A stretch of DNA of 64,000 bases from Hedera helix (lineage: Eukaryota; Streptophyta; Magnoliopsida; Apiales; Araliaceae): assembly GCA_947179155.2 (NCBI GenBank), contig OX359264.1, positions 44,696,202 through 44,760,201 of the forward strand, given 5' to 3'. The position numbers and the translations under genes were made by a program. Below are positions 13,699 to 26,500 of this stretch, piece by piece; within the stretch, counting starts at the first letter, position 1; every line of letters starts with the position of its first letter. The notes under the pieces were generated by a model. The model worked only from the letters and a program-made list of their open reading frames with translations, made no database searches and was not told the DNA's origin.

Positions 13699-14992
13699 TT
13701 CTCTTAAATAACCAAAAAGGCTTAACTATTTTTTTGGTAAAACAATAAGTCCACCGACTTCATGCACCACCGACTTTGTTTGGATAATTACCATGCAAAA
13801 TTACTAATTTAATACATTACATAATTATTTCGTGTAATAAATATTTTATATAATATATATATATATAATATTTATTTTAATTCACTAAAAATCATAAATT
13901 AATTTATAAATAATATTTATACCCTTTTCGGGTACTTTATTTGATAAATTTTGTACACGCATATTGACATGCATGTAATTATATGAGATAATTTATACCT
14001 CCAAAATTCATAAAATAATTCATATAACATATAAAAATTATTTTTCATACGTTTTCACTTCGTTACTTGGACAACATGTTGCATCAACATGTTTACGTTT
14101 TTGAAATATCATCTTCCATAAAAATCATAAAAAATTCATTATACATAAACATAATTTTTAACAATTTAAAACATTCCTTCTCTTCATTCATTTTTTCATT
14201 TCTTTACTATTTACATTAACTTTCTTATATAAATTATATATTTTATTATTATATAATTACATTCTCCTATGTAATAATTTCCAACAGTGCTCCATAATTA
14301 TGGATTAATTATATAATCAATAATTATACCTTTATTAACTCTCTCATTAATTTCATCCTCTTATATATAATCATTCTTATATAATTTATATAATTATTCT
14401 TTCATTAATATTCTACTTTAATTTCCTTATATAAATTATATACTTTATTAGTACATAATTTATAAAATTACTTCCTCCTCTTAAATAATTTCTAAACCTT
14501 CACCATAATTATTGATTAATTATATAATCAATATTTTTAATTTTACTAACTTCTTCATTAACTTTTCATAAATTTGGATTAATTTAATTATTAATCATTT
14601 TATTTCCATAATTAATGAAATTTACACAAATATATACAAATGTATATATATACATATCTAATTTCTAAACCTCACATTACCACATAACACTATTTAAATA
14701 ATAATTATTTCTGCACCTCTATAATCATTTAATTGTATAATTTTATTTTACCATTACATGTAATTTCTTTTATTTTTCATAAATTGTTTTTTTTAAACAA
14801 TTTATTTACTTTTCAATTATTTTAATTTAACACCAATTATCACCATCTCTGTACAGATTTAGTTTATCAATTAAATCCCTTCACATACCTTAAATCACAT
14901 AAAATATCACCAATAATTTAAACAACCTTGATAATTTCATTAAATTCTCATTTAATATTATTAAAGAAATCCTGAAAATTCGGATCCTCACA

Positions 14993-15606
14993 ATATCCAT
15001 AAGGGTACGATTTCGCCTCTCAGCTACACCATTCTGTTGCGGTGTACCAGGCATTGTATACTGAGTAACGATTCCATTTTTTTGACAAAATAAGGCAAAT
15101 GGACCAGGACTACGACCTGTATCGGAGTGTTTACCATAATACTCTCTGCCTCTATCTGATCTCACTACTTTAATTTTTCGGTCAAGTTGATTTTCAACTT
15201 CAGCCTTGAAAATTTTAAACATATTTAGTGATTAAGATTTTTCATTAATCAGGTAAACATAAGTATAGCAAAAATAGTCATCAATGAACGTAATGAAAGA
15301 TTTGTGTCCTCCAATTCTAGGAGAAAATAGTCCACATATATCAGTGAGAATTACCTCAAGGAGTGCGCCACTTCTAGTGACTCCTTTCTTACTACCTTTC
15401 ACAAATTTTTCTTTTATACATTCAATACAATGGTCAAAATTAGATAAATCTAGCGAATGAAGAATTTCATCCTTTATAAGACGTTGTATTCTGTCTTTTG
15501 AAATATGGCCTAAACGTTTATGCCACAATTTTGAAGAATTCTCATTATTTAGTTTTCTCTTATTTTCACTTTTAGAGGTATTTTCTGTCATATTCATTGT
15601 TAACAA
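14993..15606 (-). pseudogene. copia GAG-pre-integrase and integrase catalytic core (broken)
   Basis: Minus strand from 15606: a pre-integrase zinc-finger region (LWHKRLGHISKDRIQRLI, CIECIKEK), then the integrase core with first Asp in LTDICG, second Asp in VRSDRGREYYG, and Glu in PQQNGVAERRNRTL. This is the D-D-E triad of copia integrases. A stop after YLINEKS near 15232 splits the frame, and the solo LTR at 14992 interrupts just after the glutamate. The continuation is at 11639-11183. Confidence 0.93.
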
Positions 15607-16323
15607 GGATTCAGCAAAACATTATCCAAATTCAACTTATATAGGTTTTCCTCTAAAGAGCCAGAACCAACAACATGAGAGTAATGATAAATAATTATTT
15701 TATTATTCCCAAACTTAAACGAAAAACCATTAACGTCAAGTTTAGATACAAAAATTAAATTTCATGTCATATTGGGAACATAAAGAGTATCATATAAATA
15801 CAAAATGAAACCACTCTCCAAAACTAAAGGGAAAGTTCCTACAGCTTCAACTTATATAGACTCTCAATTGCTAACTTTAATGGTTCTTTCCCCCTTTTGG
15901 AGTGTCTTCTTTAAAAATTCTTTAAAAGGAATCCCTGCAATGAATTAGTAATGTGAACCATAGAACCAGTGTCAAGCCACCATGTATTAGAAGGAACGTT
16001 AATTAGAAATGATTCATAAGTTACATAATTAAAGGACATATCTTTCTTTTCAAGCCATTCTCTGAACTTAGGGCAGTCTTTCTAAATATGTCATTGCTAC
16101 TTATAGAAGTGACATTTAGGACCTGCCTTAGATTTGTTACCTGAATAATTTGCCTTATTTGTTTTGGTAGAAATTAGCATAGCCTTATTTTTTAAAAACC
16201 TTTGCCATTTTTATGGGCCTTCTTCTTATGGAATCCAGTGGTAGTCAGATGAGCAACATTAGGTTTTTCAATCTTAAGTCTTTCTTCCTCTTGTACGCAC
16301 ATGGCAATCAACTCGCTCATCTT
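15607..16323 (-). pseudogene. copia gag C-terminus and protease remnant
   Basis: No long frame survives. Short minus-strand stretches still read like a zinc knuckle followed by WLDTGS-type aspartic protease sequence (WWLDTGSMVHIT near 15970), in the correct position between gag and integrase. Several stops interrupt it. Confidence 0.65.
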
Positions 16324-16869
16324 TCACTTTTCTTTCTGCGTGTTATAATTGATCTTAAATAGATCAAATTGTGCAGGAAGAGAAGTCATAATAAAGTGAA
16401 CGAGAAAACCCTCAGAAATCTCCATGTCCATACCCTTTAATTTAAAGGCAGTATCATTCATCATCATAATGTGCTCGCGCACTCCACTAACCCCATCATA
16501 TATGCTGGTGAGCATTTTCAAAATAAGGGTACTTGCATAAGTTTTAGAAGATCCCTTAAATTGTTTCTCGACTGATGCTAAGTACTCTTTGGCATTCTCA
16601 GAGTCAGGAATGGCTCCTCGAATGGCTGTCGTGATAGAGTTTTTCATAATCATAAGGGACATGCGGTTGAATCGCTCCCACTTTTCATAAATAGCTTTTT
16701 GCACATTTGAGCTTGTAGCTGTAAGTGGAACAGGAGGATCCACTCGTAATGCATAGTCTAAATCCATAACGCCAAGAACAATTTTCACTTGCTTTTTCCA
16801 AACAGTAAAATTAGTCTCATTCAAGGCTTCAATTCCAGAGAGATATCCAGAAATAGTAGTAGGAGTCAA
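16324..16869 (-). pseudogene. copia gag (UBN2-type), 181 codons
   Basis: Minus-strand ORF with features of plant copia gag: N-terminal LNETNFTVWKKQVKIVLG, a middle TTAIRGAIPDSENAKEYLAS segment and HFIMTSLPAQFDLFKINYNT near the end. Gag forms the virus-like particle that packages the element RNA in the cytoplasm. The frame ends at a stop after QKEK. Related sequence (MSELIAMCVQEEERL) continues directly beyond it, so a complete gag would be longer. It is upstream of protease and integrase as expected. Confidence 0.88.
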
Positions 16870-18200
16870 TGCTGAAATATGATCAAGCTCATAAGTATGC
16901 TTACAAAAAACTAAAAGAAATCAACAATGTACAACGATAATTAATAATTAATCATAATAAAAAATCAACTATAGGGCAAGCAGTTAGTCATATAAAATTT
17001 ATTTACAACACCCAAAATAGATTTTAATGAGATGTTAATGCATAATTATCAATATTTCGTTGGTCCAATTAATAATATGTTAATAACATCCCCATAAAAT
17101 AATGCACAACACATTTATTCACGCATCACCGTTGGGCAGAAACGAAATAAACATATTACTTATGCAATAAAATTCCATTTAATAAATTCTAATTCTAATT
17201 TTTTCGTTGGGTAAAATTAAAATTTTCATATATTAAATGTAACATTATGTGACTTTTCTTAATCTTTAATTGTTTCAATTAATAACCCTCCGTTGGATTG
17301 ATTATTAATTTTAACAATAAAAGAGTCACGCATACATGTAAATTATTATGATCAAACTTAAATTTCTTTAAACATCATATTAATGAAGTTTAAAAATTAA
17401 CATTATTTATAATTTACATGTAAAAAACCCTAATAATATTTCATGTTCAAAAATCTTTATTAAGATGCATAGTTATGAACATGAATTAATTACAAAATAT
17501 TCACATTATTTCTAGCTTAAATATATGAGCGAAATAATATTATATAGACATAATTATAAATATATCCATAACCATTACCAAATGTCCAAGTCCCGGTAAA
17601 CATAATAGGAAGCACATGGCAATTAATTGAGATCACAGTACACAAGAAATCACTTTAATATCATGAATACGATACATGGATAAGCATATCATAAATAATA
17701 TGTTACTTTCGAAAATATTGTATGTATCCGTGAAGGTGATCTTGACGCTACAAATATTTTCACGGGTAGATTTTAGATGTGCTAATTATTGCCTTCTGGT
17801 TATTTCACTTTCCGTTGGACCCATAAAGCATTTGGTCATGAATTGATTAATTAATATTAAATACATGAGGCCATAGAAATATTATATAATCAGAATACAT
17901 GAAGCAATTTAAATTAATACTAAATACATCCACCTTGATAGCCTTACTGCATATTCAATTAGTACTGGTCATGTTTGCATATAAGGATACTTCAACTAAA
18001 ATCAAGCCTGCACCTTTAATATATTAACCTTAATTCGTGCAAACAACAATATGATTGTATATACTGAACTAATATGCAAGTACATAAATTATCTCGTGAT
18101 AATGAAACGGTAGTTTGATTTTTCGAATTGGTATCAAATTCCAAAAAATACAATCTCTTCATGGAACATACTGAAACAATTCTATGTAATAGCGTAACCA
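16870..18200 (-). other. 5' leader of the copia element
   Basis: About 1.3 kb without coding sequence lies between primer-binding site and gag. CGTTGG recurs at about 17055, 17129, 17203, 17290 and 17811 next to AT-rich spacers. Confidence 0.6.
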
Positions 18201-18212
18201 TGCTCTAATACC
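18201..18212 (-). other. Primer-binding site of the copia element
   Basis: Minus strand TGGTATTAGAGC lies three bases inside the 5' LTR. It is one base from TGGTATCAGAGC, the initiator-methionine tRNA complement used by most plant copia elements. Confidence 0.88.
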
Positions 18213-18215
18213 AAA

Positions 18216-18632
18216 TGTTAGATAATTATTAATGGGATCGTGCTATTTCATAGAATAAACATATATAAATAAGAACTTACATGAATTGAGAGAAAACATC
18301 TCGTATGTATCACGTTTCCATTGCGCGTAAGGGTGAAAGTCTTCAATTGTCTCTCTCAATCTTTTGATGGATATATGGGTGTGTATAAAAATTCTTGAAA
18401 TGACAATCGGGACCAAACCCTAACTATTTTATTTATAAAATAGCTATGGGTCAAAATCATCCATCAAGATTATGAAACCCTATGGCCCATTATGTCAAAT
18501 ACTATTAGTAATATTATTTATGGGTCACATAATTACCAAGCCCATAAATAAAATAATTAAATTAATACAATATATAAACCCAATAATTACATAAATAGTA
18601 AAGACCACGTAAGGAAATAAAATATTCTAACA
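18216..18632 (-). repeat. 5' LTR of the copia element
   Basis: 417 bp, TGTTAGATAATTATTAATGG to AATATTCTAACA, pairing with 5153-5568 at roughly 95% identity by eye. AGGGT follows at 18633. Confidence 0.93.
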
Positions 18633-18637
18633 AGGGT

Positions 18638-20330
18638 GTCTTGGAGTTTTAAGTTACTAGACAAAAGAAAGAAAGTAGGGAAGAAAAACAAGGGTTATTT
18701 GACCCCAAAATTTTCTTTTCTGAAGAAAGTGAAAAAAAGGAATTCTCTTCCCTATTGCACCATTATTGGGTTTATACAATATATATAATATAAAATATTA
18801 ATATAAATTTAAAAATCATATAATGATAATTATATAAATAAATATTTATGTCAAATACAATGACATAAAACTGAGAAAAAAATTATAAATCATTAAAAAA
18901 AAATAAGGGGACCAGGTCTATCTAAAATGGGCAAATTCATACTCTTATGGGTAAAAACCTATGAAATATTGAATAATATATAAATTTAGTGGCCGTTCAT
19001 TGACAAAAATATAAATAAACCAAAGAAAAAAAAAACTAGTAGGGGCGGCCCCTACCTGACCCCTGGGTATGACTGAGAAATGGGTTGACGATTCCATCAT
19101 TTTTATAAGAATATGACTTAATTATTGTAACAAATAAGGGTGGTGATATTCCACTCCCCCATTCTTTCGTTTTATTGATTTCTTCCTGTTTATTCCTTTG
19201 TATCCAGTAGGTTCAGAAGGATATTTTGTCGGATATTGTAGTTTACATATGCATTTATTTAATAAAATTTAATTTATATTACTGTATTACTCATGCACAC
19301 ACTACAAAACAATACAGTTGTATTGAAATTCTTTGTATCAATCAACTGGATTCAGCAATCAGGATATCTGTATAACGAGGGCTGCTGCAATTAAATACAT
19401 TGTATAAACCTAACTACTATAGTTAAATTTCGTATAACTACATATGCTAACCACCCTCATCTTAACGTGCTATTTTTCTGTTAACAAAACAAGATTTAAC
19501 CATTTTAACCATATAACACTTAGTAATATAACGCCAAAATACATACTTAGGCCTTTAAATATGACTGAGAAATTTTTGGCAACACTTTCTTGAACTTCAG
19601 GTGCACCTAAAGGAGACAAGACAAAAGACACCCATAAAAACAGCAATATCCCACAGTCGCAACATGTTACTGTCAAGGTATCGTATTTTGCTCAGTACTT
19701 TTTTTTAAGTTCACAATCATAGTATTAAAATAAGAGCATGTGATTAATATATATACATATGATAGATTTCCGAGCTGTGTTCGCTCCTTTCTTGTGTACT
19801 TGAACCACCTTTCACACAACATAAACACATAATACCGAATCATTTTTTATACGAATATCTATAAATTTCACGCCTAACCTAGACTAATAAAATTAAAAAC
19901 AAATAGTGTTGGTATAACGTTAAACAGTTATCTCAAAAAACCCTACTTCAACTAGTAAAACCAAGCACTGGTTGCTTGGCACAATAATTTTATACTTGTC
20001 ATACCCATACCCAACCATTGGTTTTGCGTGGCACAATAATTTTATACTTGACATAAGAAAAATAATCCCAAACCATACCTTATCCAATTTCAATATGCCA
20101 ACAGTTGTGCAATTCAAGCAGATGTATTATATTAAAACTGAATAAATTCTTGAACTGCTCTTCCTAGTCATGGTTACATTCGAGTGAAACTTTTTCTATT
20201 CCAGTATGTCAACAGTTAAGCAATTCAACTAAAAAGTGGTATATACTAAAATTATTACCCAAACAAACTCTTTAAACTGCTCTAGATTCCTAGTCACAAA
20301 CTATATTAGAGTGAAGCTTTAGAAAATCTA
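18638..20330. other. Intergenic region, no gene seen
   Basis: AT-rich with only short, unrecognisable ORFs. Near 19977 and 20031 GGCACAATAATTTTATACTT occurs twice. At about 20096-20320 a roughly 113-bp segment (GCCAACAGTTGTGCAATTCA...) is repeated in diverged form. Confidence 0.5.
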
Positions 20331-20569
20331 GTACAAACTATTCAGATATTTATGAAAGTTTGATGAATGACAAAAATTCCTGCATAATCCAACTTCTAGT
20401 TAAGATACACTACTAAAACACAATCTCCGAAGCATTCAAGAGTAGACCTCCTGGTCTTTCCCAGTTTGGTTAAACATTGTCAATGGTATTATGGAACCAA
20501 ACAATAACATTCGACAGCCACGTCCAATTCCCACTTCCCGAGAGCTAGAAAGTTGGCAACCGGATGTCA

Positions 20570-20580
20570 CTATGATGGCA
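20570..20580 (-). CDS. UAP56: Helicase coding exon 11 (last 11 coding bases)
   Basis: After acceptor TTATGCAG the exon supplies TGCCATCATAG, completing ATG-CCA-TCA-TAG (Met-Pro-Ser-stop), the C-terminus typical of plant UAP56. The 3'UTR probably continues to about 20330 or beyond; no clear AATAAA was located. Confidence 0.82.
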
Positions 20581-23500
20581 CTGCATAACAATATATGATA
20601 ATCATATCAATAAGCATAATAGTTTCAAATAATAATGCTAAAATTTTGGTAGCAAAAAATAGAATGTAGAATTAGAGCATGCTCATAGAATACACATAGC
20701 AAGGACAGGATGATACTAGTTAAAACACATTTTGTAACTTGAACATAGGACTCGTAATAATCCACAATCACCAGTGACAAATATACAAAAAAATCATCTG
20801 AGTGCATTTATGTAGTAGCCAAGTATCTTATATGTACATTATATACTAATGTATGAAGCACCAACACAAACAAGTCAAGGACAATAACAAGTCCAAAACA
20901 AAGAAAGTATAATTTGAATAACCATAGAAAAGGAACACACTGGGAATGCATTACATTATAAAAAAAAATTAAGTGGCGCTAAAGTTTAATAAAATGGCAT
21001 TCCAATAATAAAAAAAATTATTTTTCTATCTTATAGTAATATATTCAAGTTTAACTTGAGCGTGGAGTGTTTATACGTGCAAGTCATAAAATATTTATAA
21101 AGTAGTATTATCTTAGCCATCTTTCTTGAAAGATTTAAGTGAATGACTATTACTTTTCATCATAAATACATTTAACAAAACGTTAAACTGGTATTTTACG
21201 ATCCCAACAAAACATGTATTGTAGAACTTTACCATCTTTTTGGAGACCTGCAAGGATTTTCCACATTACAAAATGGGATGGGGAGTACATATTTTCAGTC
21301 AAATTAGGAAAAGAAAAAACACCAAATGTAAGTGGCATAACATCACGAGAAAATTGTCATCGACATGCATTAGAGACTAAAATGCCCAGACTTGAGGTAC
21401 CTAATGAGCAGTGCAACACTTACATTCTTGATGCTAAAGCTGATACTAGCTTAACAGTCCTTTGACCTTAACTTGTAGCCAGTAATAAAAGTGGGTGTTC
21501 CAAGCAAGAGTGAGATGTGCAGGCCAGGTGTATAGAAACAAGAACAAGAGGTTGACCTCACCTTGAGCCATATGATATAGCATGGGTTACCAACAAAAAG
21601 CTACAAGATAATAGAAGACAGTCGTGTAATGTTTTGACAATCAGGCCTTTTCACATCTTCTTAGGGCCAACATGGATTTGGAATCGTGATGCATAACATG
21701 TTGGGCATGCCAGCACTTAACCATTTGTCAAGGAAAACACCAAGTATGCACTTATCATATTGACATGCCAAATCCAAATTTTACATAAAAAAAGAATCTC
21801 TTAAGACTTAACAAATTCATTTCAAGTATTGCAAAGCTTCAAAGCCTTTATTAGATCAATTCAGTAAACATCTGATTCTGCCTAGACAGGAGCATCAACC
21901 AAATCGAGTCGATCGAGGACCGCCCAGGGCCGAGGCAGATATTTTTAGAACAACGTTAGCAATTATCATATTAGGGTTGTAGTTATCATGTTAGACTTAT
22001 ATTTGGTTTAGGAAACTCTATTAGATCATTATAAATTGTACTGTTGAAGGTGATGGAATAAATAAAGAGATTTTGAGAAGAATTTAATGTGTTCTTCCCA
22101 TATTTTACCCCAAATCCCTCCCCCCCCCCCCCCCCCCCCCCGGCATCTATTTCCAAGCTCTAAATCCACTAAAACATACATGGGTGACTTATCAATATAC
22201 ATATACACACCCACACGCGCGCGCGTGTGTCTCTATGTGTGTGTGTATATATATATATAAAACACGTTATTTGTTTGTGCATGAATATATTTGGAAGCAT
22301 ATATGTTCATGTCCAGAATTTTGGTGGCTAATCATGATTACAAATGATTTACACATCCCAAAGAAAATTACAAAATGACTTAAAAACCATATATTTGTAT
22401 ATAATGTGTATACTATGACGAAGATGCTTTTAACATTGCCCGAGTAAACCTAAATATGAGATACATAATAACTTCAAGGTCTCGACTCATTTCTTATTTG
22501 ATTGTTAGCACCGACTTCTTGCACTAAACACAACACTGCTATGTAAGAATTATTTAAAATATATTAACTTTTACTTGAAAAAATATGTGGAGATGGACAA
22601 ATTATTGTGTGAATAAGTAAAATATCAAACTAATTTGTGAATGATAATGCAGGACATACTATATGTAGAAGTATCAATCTGCTCGGGAAGCTCCTTTATA
22701 TCCACCTCAAACCTCTCCTGAACCTATAAACAGTTCACATCTATGCATTTAGAACATAAGAAATTCTAGCAACATAAGTCAAAATAAAGCATCATAGCAT
22801 CATAGCTGCCAACCTGATTGAGGACGTCGGAATCAGAAGAAGAAGACACAAACGTGATTGCAAGCCCTTTGGTCCCAAACCTACCAGCCCTACCCACCTT
22901 TCCAATTGCAAAAGTAAAGTCTAAGAATTCTAGATCAAAGGAGGTACTAAACAAAATATTCCCATCGTTTTAAGCAAAGAATACCTACCCTGTGCAAATA
23001 AGTATCTGCAGAATCCGGCATGTCATAGTTAATGACAATGTTAACCCGTTCAATGTCAATTCCCCTACCAACCAAATCTGTTGCCACAAGGATCCTCTTA
23101 TGCCCCTCCTTGAAACCCTTATAGCGCATCAACCTAAGAAATTAAAGGCAGTTAGGTTGACAACTTTCAAGCCAAATTGATAAGCATTAATAACCTGGTT
23201 ATTATAACCACTACGAACATTGCTTCTAGTACGAAAAGTCATTAACTATTAACGTAATAAATAAAAGTGTAAAAGAGAAATGAAAAACGAGTACCAGAAA
23301 CTATTCCACATGATACTAAATCTCAAATTAAAAATCAACGCAGAACATGTATCAAAGGGAAATTTGAGAAAAGGAATACAATAGAAAGCCAACAGCACAA
23401 TTACGGCAAAAGTAAACTCCCAGAAATAATTTAGAGAGAACATTACAAGCCTATATACAAGGTACTTAGCTATACACCTTTAAACCAATGATGAGATCTA

Positions 23501-26500
23501 GGACTTCTTACTAATTACATAAGAACAGTTCTTTTACAATGTATTTATAAATGACAAAATATGTACATGATACTGTTTTGTCCCAATTCCTAAATTCTGT
23601 TTCTTTTACATTTTGTTGAAAGCTTTTTCTTTGTTTTAAATCATTGGGTATAAGACATTACTTGGGTACTTCTTAATCCTTCCACCAAAATGGCATCAAC
23701 ATAACTCTTTTGCGAATTCTTTCTATCAAAGAATCATATGAAAGGTTGATTCCCACGTGATTTACTTTGAATCGAATGAGTTTTATCAATTCCAACAAAA
23801 TTTCCTTTTGAATTGAAAACTTGCCCGAATCAGATCCTTTCGATTTCTATATTGATGATATACTTACTACCTTGATGATATACTCACAAAATTGTCCCAA
23901 TTTATTGATTGGCATTAACCCTATATCCTTGCCCCTGAATCAATATTTTCTACTCGAGCTCCGTCATGTAGTATTTACATTACAACCCAACAAAAAGAGG
24001 GGTTCTAATGTAAAAGAACAAACAATGTTGCGTCAAGAGCATCTTCATTCCTAGATAAAATGGCAGATAAACAATTCATTTCTCCCAAATCTGCAGATAA
24101 ACGTCTACAAAAATAAAGAACAATATCCAAAACACTATAATTACGCTCGACCGTCAAGGCGCAGGCTACTAGGTGGTTCAGTCAGCCTAAAACACCTAGG
24201 CAATAACATAATTTATTTATCAACTATTCTTTTCAAACATGTGAGAAAATATCCAAGTTTTAAATTAAAAAGGAAGAAATAGTAATATATCTAAAGTTGT
24301 AGGAGCAAAAGAAGAAAAAATAAAGAAAAAAAAAACAAGCGTGATACAAAATCACCAAACCTCTTATCAGATATTTTATAATATAAATTATGGCGATGCA
24401 ATAAATAATTAAGAAAAATTAGGGACTGTTTGATAGCCTTTTTTTGGCCTTGCCTCTTTTTCGCGCAGAAGCTAAAGTTGTCTGATGAAAATTTGTCAAC
24501 CTCTTTTTGCCTCTTGAAAAAAAAAAATTTAAGCAACTCCTTTTAGAAAAAGAGACTTCTCATTACTCTTTTATCCGTATTACTCTAATTTATCACTTCT
24601 CTCACTACACCATCCACCACCGCCCCCACCAGCCCACTGACCGCCCACAACCACCACCACCAGCCATCACCCACTACCACCAACCATCACCCCCCAAACC
24701 ATCGTTCACCACCACTACCTTTGCCATATTATATGATAATTATGTAAAATTGTCATTGTTATTATGTTTTATTAGACTTGAAATATTTTACTAATTATAC
24801 ATTATTGGTGATTTTATTTGAATTAATTATTTAATATGTATTATATTATTACCCCAAACTGATCTAAGGGTAAAATAGTAAAATGTCATATTCGGACATA
24901 CTATACATAATAGCATCTTGTGGCACACACACGGCGTGTTTAAATTATACGAGGCAAAATAAAAATTTTATAAAATTTGGAGAACTAAATAAAAAGATAA
25001 AACTTAATATAAAAATGCCAAAAAAGTAAATATAATTAAAATCGTAATGGCAAAAGAGGGGGAAAAATGTGACAAAATCATCAAACCTCCCATGGAGGCG
25101 TTATATTTAGTTGTCTATATTATAAAGCCTCCACGGACGCTTTGATAAAGTTAGTATATCTTTCTATTTAATGTTCCAAGTTTTATAAAATTCTTATTTT
25201 ACCCTCACATAATTTACACACGCAACGCATACGTCACCGGATACTAGTATAATTAAAGTTGTAGAGTTTAAAAATAAAATAAAAACGCGACACAAAATCA
25301 CCAAACGGCTCAAGAGAGCTGCTTTACTAATATAGATAATAGATATCTTTATTATAAAACCTCCATAAGAGATTTGGTGATTTTGTGTCACGCTTTTTTT
25401 TTCCTCTTTTGCCTCTACAACTTTAGATATATTATTATTGTCCTTTTAATTTAAATTTTTCACAATTTTTATTTAGTCCTCAAAATTTATAAAGGCCCAA
25501 TTTTATCCCACATAATTTATACACAACGTGTGCCACCGAGTGCTAGCCTTCATGGGAGGTTGGGTGATTTTGTCACTTTTTTTTCTCTTTTCCTTTTAAA
25601 ATTTTAATATCCTTTTATTTAGTCCTCCAAATTTATAAAGTTCTAATTTTACCCCACATAATTTATACACCGGGTGCTAGTATAAATTAGTTATCAAACA
25701 GCTTTTCTACATTTAAACTCTATTTTAAAAAGAGCCTCTATTTTATATAGAGCATCTATTTTATATATAAGCTTTTACTCTGTCCCTCAAAAACTCGTTT
25801 GATTTGACTTTTTTGGTCAAATTGACCAATTTTAGAATTAAGAATTGAGCATATTTATTTATATTTTCAAAGCTATGAAAATTAAAGGTGGTATTAAATT
25901 CGACATAGTTTCTTATGGTCATAGTTTCTTAACCCAAATTTACAAGAAAATAGCATAAATTTTGATTACAAAAATGGTTTAATTTGATTGAAAAGGTCAA
26001 ACTAAGCCAATTTTAGCGGGATGGACGGAGTATTACACAATTTTATCAAGCACCACCTTAATATAATTATGATGTAAACACAATAAAATCATTGTAATCT
26101 ATTCCACTTTAGTTGCTTAAATGTTGGCAATTTCCTTGGTTTGAATAATAAATTAGAGGATGAATCTGTCTAGCTTAACCCTAGTTAGGCCTGATTAAAA
26201 CGAACCAATCAAGTAACTAATTAACTAATAAGGGTTAATTAATAAATGAAGCCAAAACAGTGAAGAACAATTAAAAATGGTGATGAACAGTAACTCAAGT
26301 TGCAGTACTAAAGAATTCAGGAATGAAATTGAAGGAAACTTGGGGAAAAAGATAGCTAAGAAAAGGATGGACTAAGCCATTTCCTCATACATAATTCTTG
26401 TATATTTCTCACACTTCACACTCCTATCTTATTTATAGATAAGTATCATGCTCAGATTTGCTAACTTGCACCAGGGAGATTATCTACCCATGCGCCAGAT

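Larger units (their letters stand above)
11640..14992 (-). mobile_element. Solo gypsy (chromovirus-type) LTR nested in copia integrase (3.35 kb)
   Basis: It starts TGTAACGACCCCGAAATTCG and ends GAAAATTCGGATCCTCACA. ATATC flanks it at 11635-11639 and 14993-14997. It has the same termini and internal order as the LTRs at 40364-43793 and 46714-50144 and is clearly the same family, but much more diverged from them than those two are from each other. Shared landmarks are the AACGGCTTAGCAAGTTCAACA segment near 12260, repeated 'GGGACA...CGG' units near 13010-13140, the palindrome block at 13157-13318, a pyrimidine tract at 13669-13698 and long AT-rich 3' sequence. There is no internal region, so it is a solo LTR. 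Orientation follows the full element at 40364. Confidence 0.92.
5153..18632 (-). mobile_element. Ty1/copia retrotransposon, degenerate, with two nested solo LTRs
   Basis: Two LTRs beginning TGTTAGATAATTATTAATG and ending AATATTCTAACA bound the element: 5153-5568 (3' LTR) and 18216-18632 (5' LTR). The 5-mer AGGGT flanks it at 5148-5152 and 18633-18637, a perfect target duplication. On the minus strand the order is 5' LTR, primer-binding site, leader, gag, integrase, reverse transcriptase, RNase H, polypurine tract, 3' LTR; integrase before RT defines Ty1/copia. The LTRs differ at about 20 positions plus one indel by eye, mostly transitions. The pol frame carries stops and a frameshift and is cut by gypsy solo LTRs at 7687-11177 and 11640-14992. 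Without these the element is about 6.6 kb. It cannot be autonomous. Confidence 0.95.
20581..22659 (-). other. Intron 10 of the helicase gene
   Basis: A 2.1-kb intron with GT-AG ends and only short ORFs with no recognisable domain. It contains a 22-C homopolymer (22120-22141) and mixed CA/CG/TG/TA dinucleotide repeats (about 22200-22260). Confidence 0.8.

Noticed and set aside
22029..22378. Small ORFs over the poly-C and dinucleotide tracts
   Set aside because: Poly-Gly or repetitive translations of simple repeats inside intron 10.
22660..23133. Helicase motifs near 22.7-23.1 kb as a separate helicase pseudogene fragment
   Set aside because: They continue exactly, in phase and in protein order, from exon 7 at 33872. 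No motif is duplicated between the two blocks, so they are one gene split by a long intron.
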